Origin: Bacteroidetes bacterium GWF2_41_31
GTDB lineage: Bacteria > Bacteroidota > Bacteroidia > Bacteroidales > F082
Length of the DNA: 64,000 nucleotides
Assembly (NCBI GenBank): GCA_001769215.1
Contig: MEOL01000032.1
Coordinates: forward strand, 173,203 to 237,202
Direction of reading: 5' to 3'
Shown piece after piece: positions 43,699-52,875 of the stretch. The position numbers and the translations under genes are program-made. The notes beneath the pieces were generated by a model. It was given only the letters and a program-made list of their open reading frames with translations. It ran no database searches and was not told where the DNA came from. Numbering within the stretch: the first letter of the stretch is position 1; each line of letters starts with the position of its first letter.

Positions 43699-46638
43699 CT
43701 ATTTCTTAATAAACTTCACAGTGGTCATGGTTCCGTTCTGTTGTTGAATCATGGCAAAATAAAGGCCCTCCCTTAAGAAATTCAATATGATTTCCTGGTT
43801 GTTAGCCACTTCTCCAACAAATACTTTTTCGCCCACCAGGTTTACAATACTGAAGTGAGCTGTCCCGGTTAACCCGGAAACCATGAGTTTTTCAGCAACC
43901 GGGTTTGGATATATCGAAATCTGTGATTCAGCTGCATCGGAAATTCCGGTAATCAGGTTAAAATGAACAGTATAGGTTTTCTGTGTAATTCCATCCTGTG
44001 CAGTAACCAATACATTTCCCTCACCGGGAACGACGGAAGCTTGTGTAACGACCTTAGTAGCCAATGGATCGGAGGTAGTTCCATCAATCACCGGTATTGG
44101 ATCACCTTCATAAACATCCACTTCGTAATAAACAACCAATGGATCAAAGCCAGCTACAGTTACACCATCGGTGGTTAAATCAGCCAAAGTAGCATCGGTT
44201 CCAACAACAAAGAAAGTAACGGAATAAGTTAACTCATTCACTCCATCTTCGGCTACTACATGCAAGGTAGCTATTCCTGGAACCATAGGAGCCTGGGTAA
44301 TAGTTATTTCTGCCAACGGATCGGCCGTGGTTCCGTCAACTACAGGGACGGGTGTAGCGTTATCAACCATATACTGGTAAACCGTGATGTTGGGATCAAA
44401 TCCGGGTATGGTCACTCCATCCACAGTAAGATCCGACAGGGTAGCGTTGTATCCCAGATAATAAAAATGAACTGTATAGGTTAAAACCGTAATTCCATCT
44501 TCGGCGGTAACTATCAAAACAGCATCACCGGGCACGCTCAGACACTGCGTATCGTCTACCGTGGCCAATGGGTCGTTTGGAATACCTTGGACATAAGGTG
44601 CCGGATTATTATATATTACCGTGTATGAATATTCGAATACCATCGGGTCGAACCCCTGAACGGTAACGCCCCCAACCAGCAAATCGGCTAAGGTGGCATC
44701 TGTTCCGGGTGTATAAAGATAGTTAACGGTATAGGTATTGTTGGTAGTGCCATCTTCTGCTGTAACCAAAACGGTTGCCGAACCCGGCAGGTCGATGGCT
44801 TGCGTAATAAGCACCTCTGCTTGTGGATCGGAGGGAGTGGCGCCAACCACCGGAATGGGATTGCCCGTAGGAACCGGATAGTCGTAAGTAAACACATTGG
44901 GATCGAATCCCGGGATGGTGATGCCATCAACGGTGAGATCGCTCAACAAGGCATCTGCACTTGCCACGTAGAAATTGATGGTATAGGTAAGTTGGGTGGT
45001 ACCATCTTCGGCGGTAACGAGTACGGAAGATGCTCCCGGAACGGACGGTGTTTGTGTGATATTCAGGGTTGCAGCCGGAAATGAGGGCGTTGCTCCGGTA
45101 ATGGGCAATGGGTCGCCGGCAGGAATGGCCACTTGGTAACTGAAGATAGCGGGACTAAAGCCTTCCACCGTGGTTCCATTCACCGTGAGGTCATTCAGGG
45201 TGGCATCGGTACTGATAGGAGGAATGCCCAGCGACCCATCGGTAAAAATATTTTGCATGTAGATGTCATCTGTGGCAGCGCCTTCTTCCCAAACAGCGAT
45301 TAGCTGATCGTTGTAAAGGCCTGAAATGACATTGTGCACCTTTCCTGTGGTTCTTCCAGCCATCAGGGTAGTGGTCGGGCTCCAGACCATACTTCCGGCA
45401 TTGTCAACAGCCAAAGCTTTAATATGCGAATAAGCGGATGATGTAACATATTCTTCATAAACAATCATGGCGTTGGTACCATCGAAAACAGCACCCCCTG
45501 TTGTACCTGAAACATCAGCACTCATAGGGATAAATTCAATCCCGGCATCAGTCCATTGCGGAATACCGGCAGATGAAAATTTTTGTCCTGCAATAGCGGT
45601 TTGTGACTGGTTTCCGTTTTTCTTGCTCCAGGTAACCAGGACTTCATCACTGTTGTTTACGCCTATAATTTGCGGGTTTTGATCGCTATTGGTATTGATG
45701 TTGGATACTTCGGTGCCATTGGCCGGCCAGGTTGAAGTTCCATTGCTTAATATTCGGTTTACCGCTGCATTGATGTTGTTATCGCTGTTTCGGTCATCCG
45801 TCCAGGCAACGATTACTCCATTGGCACCATCTGAAGCCGTTGTGGGATAGTAAGCGAAAGCTGAAATGCCGTTTGAATTGGTTACCAAAACATCAGTCCC
45901 CCATACTGGTGCACCGGCAGCACTGAATTTTTGTGTATAAATATGTCTTGTCAGTGCCGGAAAATTTCCTGTTTCTTTGTAAAAAACCATCAGGTATTGA
46001 TCGTTTTCAACACCTAACAGCCGCGGAGCTGTATAACTTTGTGATCCACTCTGATAAGTGATCCCACTTCCCCAAAGAACCGTTCCTGCAGGTGTAATTT
46101 TTTGCATTACGACCTCTCTGTAGGTGGCACCTTGATTTTGCCAGGCAGCTATAACATTGTTTGCTGAGGTCACAGCGAGGCTGGGTAAATAGGTTGCGTC
46201 AGTGCCATTGGAAAGGGCGATGCCATCCGCACCCCATAAAAATGTTCCGGAAGGGGATATGGCATAAGCATAGATATTGCCGATCCCATTTCGGAAGTCC
46301 TGAAAGGCCAGGATACAGTTTCCTGTGTTATCGGTGATTAAATCCCAAATAGTGAGTGAACTGTTTTGAGTGAGGTTGCTAACCAAAATTCCTCCCGTGG
46401 CCCACTGTGCCACCCCATCAAAATTGTAGTATTGAAGTCGGACATTGTAGTTTCCTGCCTCGTAGGAAAAGAAGCCGATATAAAAATTTCCATTGGCATC
46501 ATAAGCAATAAGTGGGGTTGCCTGTGAGCCCGGCATATTATTTACAACGGTATTCACCAGCGGGTCGGTTGACCATTGGGCGGTGACGGAAAACACCAGA
46601 AATAAATTAATCAGCAAAAGGGAAATGGTTTTTTTCAT
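43699..46638 (-). CDS. T9SS-exported protein with five cadherin-like 84-residue repeats
   Basis: The protein has 979 residues from the ATG at 46638; the TTG at 46674 overlaps the promoter box. After a signal peptide (about 1-20), residues 21-470 form a propeller-like region of repeated strands (KITPAGTVLWG, QKFSSAGIPQW). Five tandem repeats follow at 43945-45207, each starting with a variant of DATLSDLTVDGVTIPGFDP and ending in VTAEDGTTxLTYTVNF. The spacing is 84, 85, 84, 84 residues. They resemble cadherin-like beta-sandwich domains. The C-terminal 80 residues (YPNPVAEKLMVSGL) are a T9SS type A sorting domain. It is probably a surface or secreted adhesin-like protein. Confidence 0.9.
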   Translation of the reverse strand: MKKTISLLLINLFLVFSVTAQWSTDPLVNTVVNNMPGSQATPLIAYDANGNFYIGFFSYEAGNYNVRLQYYNFDGVAQWATGGILVSNLTQNSSLTIWDLITDNTGNCILAFQDFRNGIGNIYAYAISPSGTFLWGADGIALSNGTDATYLPSLAVTSANNVIAAWQNQGATYREVVMQKITPAGTVLWGSGITYQSGSQSYTAPRLLGVENDQYLMVFYKETGNFPALTRHIYTQKFSAAGAPVWGTDVLVTNSNGISAFAYYPTTASDGANGVIVAWTDDRNSDNNINAAVNRILSNGTSTWPANGTEVSNINTNSDQNPQIIGVNNSDEVLVTWSKKNGNQSQTAIAGQKFSSAGIPQWTDAGIEFIPMSADVSGTTGGAVFDGTNAMIVYEEYVTSSAYSHIKALAVDNAGSMVWSPTTTLMAGRTTGKVHNVISGLYNDQLIAVWEEGAATDDIYMQNIFTDGSLGIPPISTDATLNDLTVNGTTVEGFSPAIFSYQVAIPAGDPLPITGATPSFPAATLNITQTPSVPGASSVLVTAEDGTTQLTYTINFYVASADALLSDLTVDGITIPGFDPNVFTYDYPVPTGNPIPVVGATPSDPQAEVLITQAIDLPGSATVLVTAEDGTTNNTYTVNYLYTPGTDATLADLLVGGVTVQGFDPMVFEYSYTVIYNNPAPYVQGIPNDPLATVDDTQCLSVPGDAVLIVTAEDGITVLTYTVHFYYLGYNATLSDLTVDGVTIPGFDPNITVYQYMVDNATPVPVVDGTTADPLAEITITQAPMVPGIATLHVVAEDGVNELTYSVTFFVVGTDATLADLTTDGVTVAGFDPLVVYYEVDVYEGDPIPVIDGTTSDPLATKVVTQASVVPGEGNVLVTAQDGITQKTYTVHFNLITGISDAAESQISIYPNPVAEKLMVSGLTGTAHFSIVNLVGEKVFVGEVANNQEIILNFLREGLYFAMIQQQNGTMTTVKFIKK
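43945..45207 (-). repeat. Five tandem 252-bp protein-coding repeats
   Basis: Repeat starts are at 45207, 44955, 44700, 44448 and 44196 (reading the minus strand), that is 252-255 bp apart. They encode the cadherin-like units of the T9SS protein. The repeats are diverged at the protein level, so the array is old compared with the one at 58194-58610. Confidence 0.85.
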
Positions 46639-46671
46639 CGTTATTGTTGTTTTGGAAATGATTTTAAAGTT

Positions 46672-46679
46672 CAAAGATA
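46672..46679 (-). promoter_or_regulatory. -7 promoter box for the T9SS repeat protein
   Basis: Minus-strand TATCTTTG, ending 33 bp before the ATG at 46638. It overlaps the TTG codon at 46674, which cannot therefore be the start. Confidence 0.6.
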
Positions 46680-46791
46680 TGCATGAAGATACTAATTTGT
46701 TTTAAATGGCCTACTGATAACCTACTGTGAAGTATTATTTCACCCCTAAAAGACTACTGCAATGTTGGTTAATATTATGTAAAACAGCTAT

Positions 46792-48582
46792 TTAAAGCTT
46801 CTCCAAAAACTCAAATAAATTATCGGTTGCAGTAAGGCCAACCTTTTTCCGGATACGAAAACGGGTAGATTCTACCGTTCTGACCTGACGGAAGGTGATG
46901 GAGGCAATCTCTTTTGTGTTCATGCCCAGACGCAAATAGGCACATATTTTTTGCTCATGTAGGGTAAGGTCAGGAGCCACTTGTTTTAAACTGGCGTAAA
47001 AAGAAGGGTGAACGGCCTCGAAGTACGACCGAAATTCGTCCCATTCTTTTGAGGAGCTCAGTGGCCGCAAGTGCTGCATCACTTGTTCCAGCTTTTTGCG
47101 TGTGGTGGGCTTGATATTGTGTTGATGAAGCAATTCGTTGATTTGTTGCGAAACCACCTCCAGCGATTTACTCTGTTTGAGTGCCGAAAGCGAAAAGGAG
47201 GTAAGTTGCCGGTTTTTGTAGTTCAGTTCCTGTTCGAAATTTTCTTCGTTTTTTACCCGAATAATTTTTTCCTGCTGGTTGATTTTCTCGTTTTGGGTTC
47301 GAAGCATTTGATTTGTTTTTAGCTCAAACTTTCGCTTGCGATAAAAAAGGACGGCCACAACACTTAAAACAAGTAAAAATCCAATGGAAATGATGATGAC
47401 AAACCGCTGTTGCCTGATTTGTAATTTATTGATTGACAAACTTTTTTCCAGAACCACATTGCGTTGTTCTTGCAACTTCATTTGATACAAGGTGCTTATC
47501 TCAGCGTATTTTACTTTTTCCCAGCTGTTGTCGAGGCTATCCTTTAAAAAGGCAGCCTTTGATTGAAAATTGTAGGCAGATTGGTAATCGCCGAGTTGTT
47601 CGTATAAAGCGGCTTTTTCCGTTAACAACTGAATATGTAAGCGGGGAATTTTAATGGACTGATCGATGGTGTCTGCTTTGTACAACACAGAGTCTGCTTT
47701 TTGCAACTGTTTCATGCGCCTGTAGGTGGTGGCCAGATGCAGCAAGGCCTCCAACTGAAGTTCGGCGAACGCGTTTTCGTAAGCCAGATTTTCGGCGCTT
47801 ACAAGCGATTTTTCTGCTCTTTTAAGGCTGTCTTCTTTCAGAAACAGTTTTCCAAAGCCAATTTCCACAAACGACTGGTTGTATGGGGTGTTGAGATTGA
47901 TGGACAATTCAAGGGCTTTTTTTCCGCTGAATCTTGCCGAGTCGAAGCTTTTCATTTCCATATACATGTCCATGAGGTTGATGTAAATGTCGAAAAGCAG
48001 GCTTTTATTGCCGTTGGTTTCTGCTATTTGTCTCGATTCATCCAAAATGGAGATGGCCTGGGCAGTATTTCCGTGAAGGTGATACAAGAGGCTGATGTTA
48101 TTAAGGGCCGCGGTAGTTCCTTCCGTCCAACCCACCGAATCGCAAATGGACAATGAGGTATAGTATTGATCGAGGGCCTTGTCGTATTCACCAAGTTCTT
48201 TGTGCAACAGTCCAAACACATTGGCCAAATAAGCCTTTCGGCGAAAGTCGGTCAGGCTGTGATAACCGACGGAGTCGGACAGTTCGGCAAAACGGTTGAA
48301 AATCTCGTAGGCCCTGGCGTAATGACCCTCTTGCCCAACAATATATCCATGACTCGACAAGGCTTCCATGGTGGCCTGAGGTTGGTTCAATTGTTGAGCA
48401 ATTTTAAGTGCTTTCAGCGAAAAAACCTTGCGTTCCTGCAGGGTAAATTGCTCATCTCTTGATGCCTTCAGGTATTTGGTGAACAGCGTATTTTGCTGAT
48501 TTTCGATCAACGTATCCGGAATAACCTGAGCCGGCGAAACAATGGATGCCAGACAAATGACAGAAATGAGCAGAACCTTCAT
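46792..48582 (-). CDS. Membrane-anchored TPR protein with C-terminal LuxR-type HTH
   Basis: The 596-residue protein has a signal peptide, then about 340 residues of TPR repeats (ALDQYYTSLSICDSVGWTEGTTAALNNISLLY and similar), one transmembrane segment (about 400-420), a coiled coil (about 425-470) and a C-terminal helix-turn-helix (about 535-590: LTLHEQKICAYLRLGMNTKEIASITFRQVRTVESTRFRIRKK). The HTH is cytoplasmic, so this is a one-component membrane-bound regulator that senses something in the periplasm. Such proteins are abundant in Bacteroidota and their targets are mostly unknown. The T9SS gene downstream is a candidate target by position. Confidence 0.85.
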   Translation of the reverse strand: MKVLLISVICLASIVSPAQVIPDTLIENQQNTLFTKYLKASRDEQFTLQERKVFSLKALKIAQQLNQPQATMEALSSHGYIVGQEGHYARAYEIFNRFAELSDSVGYHSLTDFRRKAYLANVFGLLHKELGEYDKALDQYYTSLSICDSVGWTEGTTAALNNISLLYHLHGNTAQAISILDESRQIAETNGNKSLLFDIYINLMDMYMEMKSFDSARFSGKKALELSINLNTPYNQSFVEIGFGKLFLKEDSLKRAEKSLVSAENLAYENAFAELQLEALLHLATTYRRMKQLQKADSVLYKADTIDQSIKIPRLHIQLLTEKAALYEQLGDYQSAYNFQSKAAFLKDSLDNSWEKVKYAEISTLYQMKLQEQRNVVLEKSLSINKLQIRQQRFVIIISIGFLLVLSVVAVLFYRKRKFELKTNQMLRTQNEKINQQEKIIRVKNEENFEQELNYKNRQLTSFSLSALKQSKSLEVVSQQINELLHQHNIKPTTRKKLEQVMQHLRPLSSSKEWDEFRSYFEAVHPSFYASLKQVAPDLTLHEQKICAYLRLGMNTKEIASITFRQVRTVESTRFRIRKKVGLTATDNLFEFLEKL

Positions 48583-48761
48583 ATGGTTGGTTTACAATAG
48601 GGTATGAGGGATGGAAATGACGACTGCCATCCAGGTATCACCCGAATATTTTTTACATGATAAAAGTACTGGAAATATTTGCTTTGAAACAAAGAAAAAT
48701 GCGAACACATGTTAAAAGCAACTTTTTTTGTTATAATCCCTTTAATATAAAATGAAAGTTG

Positions 48762-48769
48762 TAATTTTG
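48762..48769 (+). promoter_or_regulatory. -7 promoter box for tRNA-Cys
   Basis: TAATTTTG, ending 17 bp before the first base of the tRNA. Confidence 0.55.
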
Positions 48770-48786
48770 CACTCCCCAACCAAAAT

Positions 48787-48857
48787 GGTACCGTGGCCGA
48801 GTGGCTAGGCGGAGGTCTGCAAAACCTTACACGGCGGTTCGAATCCGTCCGGTACCT
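48787..48857 (+). tRNA. tRNA-Cys (anticodon GCA)
   Basis: The 71-nt gene folds into a complete cloverleaf. The acceptor stem GGTACCG pairs with CGGTACC; the anticodon stem GAGGT pairs with ACCTT around the loop CTGCAAA; the T stem GGCGG pairs with CCGTC around TTCGAAT. The discriminator base is T, as expected for Cys. CCA is not encoded and must be added by the tRNA nucleotidyltransferase. Confidence 0.95.
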
Positions 48858-48870
48858 CTGATAAAATGAT

Positions 48871-48910
48871 AAACCCGCTGCTTATCCTTTTGATAAACAG
48901 CGGGTTTTTT
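48871..48910 (+). terminator. Rho-independent terminator after tRNA-Cys
   Basis: AAACCCGCTG (48871-48880) pairs perfectly with CAGCGGGTTT (48898-48907), followed by further T residues. An inner TTATC/GATAA pair extends the stem. Confidence 0.88.
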
Positions 48911-48949
48911 GATGATGATCGATTTACGGACTAAAATATGCCTTTACGG

Positions 48950-49429
48950 CTAAAGGAAAACCAAAAAGATTCCATTGGTTACAGTAACAGTTTTATTATC
49001 AGAAGTAGCACAGGTGGCATTAAAAGTTCCTTTTAATCTGCCTGTTTCTGCACTATACTCTTCAACAACAAGACTTCCTGATTTCGACGTGTAACGTTCA
49101 ATGTTGCCAGAGTTAATGTCATTAACTTTGTCCCAAAACATACCATAGGCTGAATCAAGGTTACCCATATCATGCGAGCCTTCTGTTATATCCGAATCAA
49201 AGTTAAGCGAAAGAATGTGTTGTCCATCACTGAACGAACCTACAACGAATAACCCAAATCCAATATCAGCATCCTGTATAAGATAAGGTTCAAAGTTTTC
49301 GCCATTGACAGTCAGTGTGATTTTAGCAGACTCAGTTTCCGTTTTGTTGTCTTTTTTACATGCCGGGCTACCAATAACCAGCACCAATACAAGTAGTGAC
49401 GCCACTAATCTGGTTGTAATTTGTTTCAT
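48950..49429 (-). CDS. Small lipoprotein of unknown function
   Basis: The 159-residue protein has a lipoprotein signal (C24, in IGSPACKK) followed by a short charged linker. A beta-rich domain follows, with ITLTVNGENFEPY near its start and SGSLVVEEYSAETGRLKGTFNATC near its end. The pattern recalls DUF6252-type lipoproteins of Bacteroidota, but the match is from memory. It stands alone between tRNA-Cys and the cytochrome gene. Confidence 0.7.
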   Translation of the reverse strand: MKQITTRLVASLLVLVLVIGSPACKKDNKTETESAKITLTVNGENFEPYLIQDADIGFGLFVVGSFSDGQHILSLNFDSDITEGSHDMGNLDSAYGMFWDKVNDINSGNIERYTSKSGSLVVEEYSAETGRLKGTFNATCATSDNKTVTVTNGIFLVFL

Positions 49430-49632
49430 GATTTTGTTTTGTTATTAAGAAATTTATTGAAGTGATTATTTTCTGAATCAAAAATAGAAAAATTAGTTAT
49501 TAAAATAACACTTTTATTCTCTTTTTGGGCCTTTACTGCAAATCGGGACAAAGGATATACTTAAGCGTTGATTATAAAAATGATACATTGTGTTGGTTCA
49601 TCTTCGTCAGATACCTCTAATTACCAGTAACT

Positions 49633-49667
49633 AAAAAAGGGAAAGACCTAAAATCTTTCCCTTTTTT
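49633..49667. terminator. Symmetrical terminator hairpin downstream of the cytochrome gene
   Basis: AAAAAAGGGAAAGA (49633-49646) is the exact complement of TCTTTCCCTTTTTT (49654-49667) with a 7-nt loop. It can act on both strands, and serves the minus-strand cytochrome gene, which ends at 49690. Confidence 0.85.
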
Positions 49668-49689
49668 ATTGACGATGGTTAAAAGTTAA

Positions 49690-51300
49690 TTACGGGTAGG
49701 CTACTTCATTGGCAGCGGTCTTGTAAAGGTCTTTCATTTGATCGAGTGTGATGTCGAAATTACCAAGCATATTTGAACCTAACATTCCATAATGAACTTT
49801 GTGTTGTACCTCGTTAGGTTTACTCCTTAGAAAGGCACCCAGCGTTTTGCCTTCCAGCTCGATATCGATGCCATCGATACCATGACAAGCGGCACACTTT
49901 TCATTATAATAAGTGGTTCCATTGTCAGCATTTCCGTCACGTCCAATATTGGCAAAAGTGGCTGATCCCGTGGGATAGGTTCCGGTGTAGGTGGCATCAT
50001 ACAATTGACTTACATCAAACATTCCGTCCTTTAAAAATGCCACGATATTCCATATTTGAGCATCTGTTAAAAGCTGGTTGTAGTTAGGCATCTTGTCACC
50101 TTCTGTGGTGTTGGTCTCAGGATTATAGGTTAACAGGTCAAATGAGATGTCCCTTCTGTTTTCTGTTGCCTTCATTCCATCAAATAATTCCTGGGCTGTT
50201 TTGGTTTGAGCCATTTCGTAAAGGTTTAATGCAGAAACATTTGGGCGGGTTGTTTTAGGTCCCCTACTGATATAGGCCCCTGCATTTCCCAAACCATCCC
50301 AACCATGACATTGTTTGCAGCGGAAAAAGTCGCCGGATGCTGCTAATGTGGCCAGATGTGCATTATTTTGGTCGAAACCTGATTCTACACTCCAAAACTT
50401 GTCGTACATAATGCCGCCCAATGAACCTGCTCCAACAGGAGGAACTTCATCAGGGAAAGCTTCGGTATCAGCGCAAGCTTTATACAGATTCTTCATCTCG
50501 GTAATGGTAATGTCAAATTGCCCGGTCATTTCAGAACCAAGCTGACCGTAATGGACTTTATGCTGTACTTCGTTTGGTTTGCTTCTTAAAAATGCACCCA
50601 ATGTTTTTTCTTCCATTAGCAGGTTGGTACCATCAACTCCATGACAAGACACGCAGTTTGCCGTGTAATAGGTGTTTCCTGCAACAGCATCGCCATCGAG
50701 ACCAACGTTTGAGAAGGTTGCAGAGCCGGTTGGATAGGTTCCGGTGTAGGTTGCGTTATATAATTGACTCACATCAAACATTCCTTCTTTCATAAATTTA
50801 ACCAGGTCCCAGATTTGGGCATCGGTTAAAATTTGGTTCAAGTTTGGCATTTTATCGCCTTCTGTTTTATTTGTTTCGGGGTTGTAGGTCGATAAATCGT
50901 ATGAAATATCTCTTCTGTCGGTAGTCGCTTTCATGGCATCAAACAATTCCTTGGGTGTTTTTGTTTGGGCCATTTGGTAAAGGTTTAATGAAGAAACACT
51001 TGCACGGCTTGATTTTGGGCCCCTATTGATATAAGATCCTTCACTTCCCAATCCATCCCAGGCATGGCATTGTTTACAACGGAAAAAGTCGCCGGATGCA
51101 TTGAAAGTGGCTAAGTTGGGGTCACTTTGGTTAAAGCCGGCCTCCGTGCTCCAGAATTTGTCGTACATAATTCCTCCTTTAGTAAGCTCTGCTTTTGCAT
51201 AGGCTTCGACTGACGGGTCAACAGCAGGATCGTCTTTTTTACAACCCGTAAAAATTGCGGCAAAAAATAATATTGCCAATAGATAATGAACTGTTCTCAT
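49690..51300 (-). CDS. Tetrahaem c-type cytochrome lipoprotein with internal duplication
   Basis: The 536-residue protein has a lipoprotein signal (C20). It consists of two similar halves (about 42-283 and 295-536). Each half carries two CxxCH haem sites: C75-C78-H79 and C216-C219-H220 in the first, C328-C331-H332 and C469-C472-H473 in the second. Both pairs are shifted by exactly 253 residues. Each half has the same order: GGIMYDKFW, a haem, GPK, MAQTKTxxELFD, a MPN segment, QIW, MFDVSQLYxATYTGTYPTGSATF, a haem, then EVQHKVHYG. It probably carries electrons in the periplasm. A single-unit protein with two haems is the likely ancestor. An Rrf2 regulator gene lies 44 bp upstream. Confidence 0.9.
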   Translation of the reverse strand: MRTVHYLLAILFFAAIFTGCKKDDPAVDPSVEAYAKAELTKGGIMYDKFWSTEAGFNQSDPNLATFNASGDFFRCKQCHAWDGLGSEGSYINRGPKSSRASVSSLNLYQMAQTKTPKELFDAMKATTDRRDISYDLSTYNPETNKTEGDKMPNLNQILTDAQIWDLVKFMKEGMFDVSQLYNATYTGTYPTGSATFSNVGLDGDAVAGNTYYTANCVSCHGVDGTNLLMEEKTLGAFLRSKPNEVQHKVHYGQLGSEMTGQFDITITEMKNLYKACADTEAFPDEVPPVGAGSLGGIMYDKFWSVESGFDQNNAHLATLAASGDFFRCKQCHGWDGLGNAGAYISRGPKTTRPNVSALNLYEMAQTKTAQELFDGMKATENRRDISFDLLTYNPETNTTEGDKMPNYNQLLTDAQIWNIVAFLKDGMFDVSQLYDATYTGTYPTGSATFANIGRDGNADNGTTYYNEKCAACHGIDGIDIELEGKTLGAFLRSKPNEVQHKVHYGMLGSNMLGNFDITLDQMKDLYKTAANEVAYP

Positions 51301-51344
51301 TAGATAAAATTTTGATTGTTTATGATTAGTTAGTTGAAATTTCT

Positions 51345-51752
51345 TTAGTTGTTATTTGTGATGAGGTCGAATAAAGTAGTTGACATCATCTGTGTTTTAA
51401 TTGTGTTATTCAGTTCAAACCAATAGTCTTTGGTTGGGCAAATATTAATTTTTTTACATTCGTTTCCGGGGCATGAACAATTTACAAGGGTTAATTCTGG
51501 TTCAAACGCCCGATAAACATCATAAACGGAAATTTCAGCTGCACTTTTGGTCAAAATATAACCACTGCTTTTCCCCGAATAATTAACTATTAATCCTGCA
51601 TTTCTTAGTCCTGTAATGATCGAATCGAGGTAATTTAACGGAATATCCTGGTTGGCGGAAATTTCTTTTTGTTGTATGCCAGACGAAGAATTGCTTATGC
51701 TAATTTCTATCATAGCCCTTAATCCATACCTGACTTTTGTATTTATTTTCAT
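51345..51752 (-). CDS. Rrf2-family transcriptional regulator with cysteine cluster
   Basis: The 135-residue protein is a winged-helix Rrf2 regulator (KVRYGLRAMIEIS at 6-18, DIPLNYLDSIITGLRNAGLI at about 36-55, SGYILTKSAAEISVYDVYRAFE at about 63-84). Cysteines C92, C94, C99 and C105 lie in the region that binds an iron-sulfur cluster in IscR and NsrR, where three cysteines spaced six residues apart are used. It may therefore sense nitric oxide, oxygen or iron-sulfur status. It is the first gene of a two-gene unit with the cytochrome, which it probably controls. Confidence 0.88.
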   Translation of the reverse strand: MKINTKVRYGLRAMIEISISNSSSGIQQKEISANQDIPLNYLDSIITGLRNAGLIVNYSGKSSGYILTKSAAEISVYDVYRAFEPELTLVNCSCPGNECKKINICPTKDYWFELNNTIKTQMMSTTLFDLITNNN

Positions 51753-51785
51753 TACTAAACCAATTCAACCTGATTACTCGAATGG

Positions 51786-51793
51786 CAAATATA
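51786..51793 (-). promoter_or_regulatory. -7 promoter box for the Rrf2-cytochrome unit
   Basis: Minus-strand TATATTTG, ending 33 bp before the ATG at 51752. Confidence 0.55.
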
Positions 51794-51971
51794 CAACAAA
51801 TTAGATGTGTGGGTGATCGCTCAGAAGATGTTAACGAAAAAACAGTTCGTTTTGTAATTTTATATTCGTTAAAAAAATTTTTAACCCGTTGACAAACAGG
51901 ATCTAAGTAGGATAAAAAGAAGGTAATCAATAAACAATCTAAATTTCAATCGGTTGGTGTTAAATGCAACA

Positions 51972-52649
51972 TCAGTGGTACAATGTGAACCTGACCGGGA
52001 GGTTAAACGAAACCCTGACCTTGCGGTTGAATTGCATACCGGGTTTCCAATTGGGCATGGACTGAACCACGCGGACAGACTCCTCATCACATCCGCCGCC
52101 AATACCACGAAGCACCGTTACATTGGAAATATGGCCATCAGGCTCCACCACAAAATTAAGATAGACGATGCCCTGAATACCTGTTTGCCTGGCCATTTCC
52201 GGATACTTTATATGGTCGCTCAGAAAAGCCGCCATTTTAGCCAAACCACCAGGAAATTCAGGATCAAATTCAGGAACCGTTACCGGGGTATTGTCGATGA
52301 TGGTTGCTTCCTCTGGTAATCTGGGCTGAAAATCAGGAATTTCTGTTCCATCGCCCGCATTTACGTCAATGATTGGTTCATCATCTACCTCTACCGCGTT
52401 GTCGACAATGGTAATGGGAAAGTTTGGAGTGTGAGGTATGGGCGGAAGTTCTTTTTTCTGAACCGTTACCTCGATAAACTGATCGGGGGTGTTGTCGAGT
52501 TCACGGATAAAAACCCTGGCTGCGTATGGGTCATAACTTTTGTATTCAAAGGCCATGAATACTGCGATCAGGGTGAGGATCAGACCTATTTGAAAGAACA
52601 AGGACCGCTTGCTTTCCAGGTCGGCGTTTTTTGATTTTTTTGCTTCCAT
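51972..52649 (-). CDS. tonB: TonB energy transducer
   Basis: The 225-residue protein has the classical layout: a short cytoplasmic tail rich in K and S, one membrane anchor (about 17-34, FFQIGLILTLIAVFMAFEY), a proline- and acid-rich periplasmic spanner (about 60-125) and the TonB C-terminal domain (about 133-222: IKYPEMARQTGIQGIVYLNFVV, RGIGGGCDEESVRVV, PVRFTL). It transmits proton-motive force to TonB-dependent outer-membrane transporters. No exbB/exbD genes are adjacent. Confidence 0.9.
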   Translation of the reverse strand: MEAKKSKNADLESKRSLFFQIGLILTLIAVFMAFEYKSYDPYAARVFIRELDNTPDQFIEVTVQKKELPPIPHTPNFPITIVDNAVEVDDEPIIDVNAGDGTEIPDFQPRLPEEATIIDNTPVTVPEFDPEFPGGLAKMAAFLSDHIKYPEMARQTGIQGIVYLNFVVEPDGHISNVTVLRGIGGGCDEESVRVVQSMPNWKPGMQFNRKVRVSFNLPVRFTLYH

Positions 52650-52875
52650 CTTCGTACGTGTTGATTAATAAATTGAAATCGTCTCCGGGACTTTTTCGAT
52701 AATTATCTGATACTTAGAGTAAAGCTATTGTCATCCTTTACGGGTTTTATGAACTTACACTATAGACGAAAATGCCTGTCGTTTGGTTTCCAGCTCCCGA
52801 TAAATATTTCTTTTATAAGCATTATTGAACTAATTATTGCTAATATTGTCCCTGTATCTTCCATAAAACACACAC

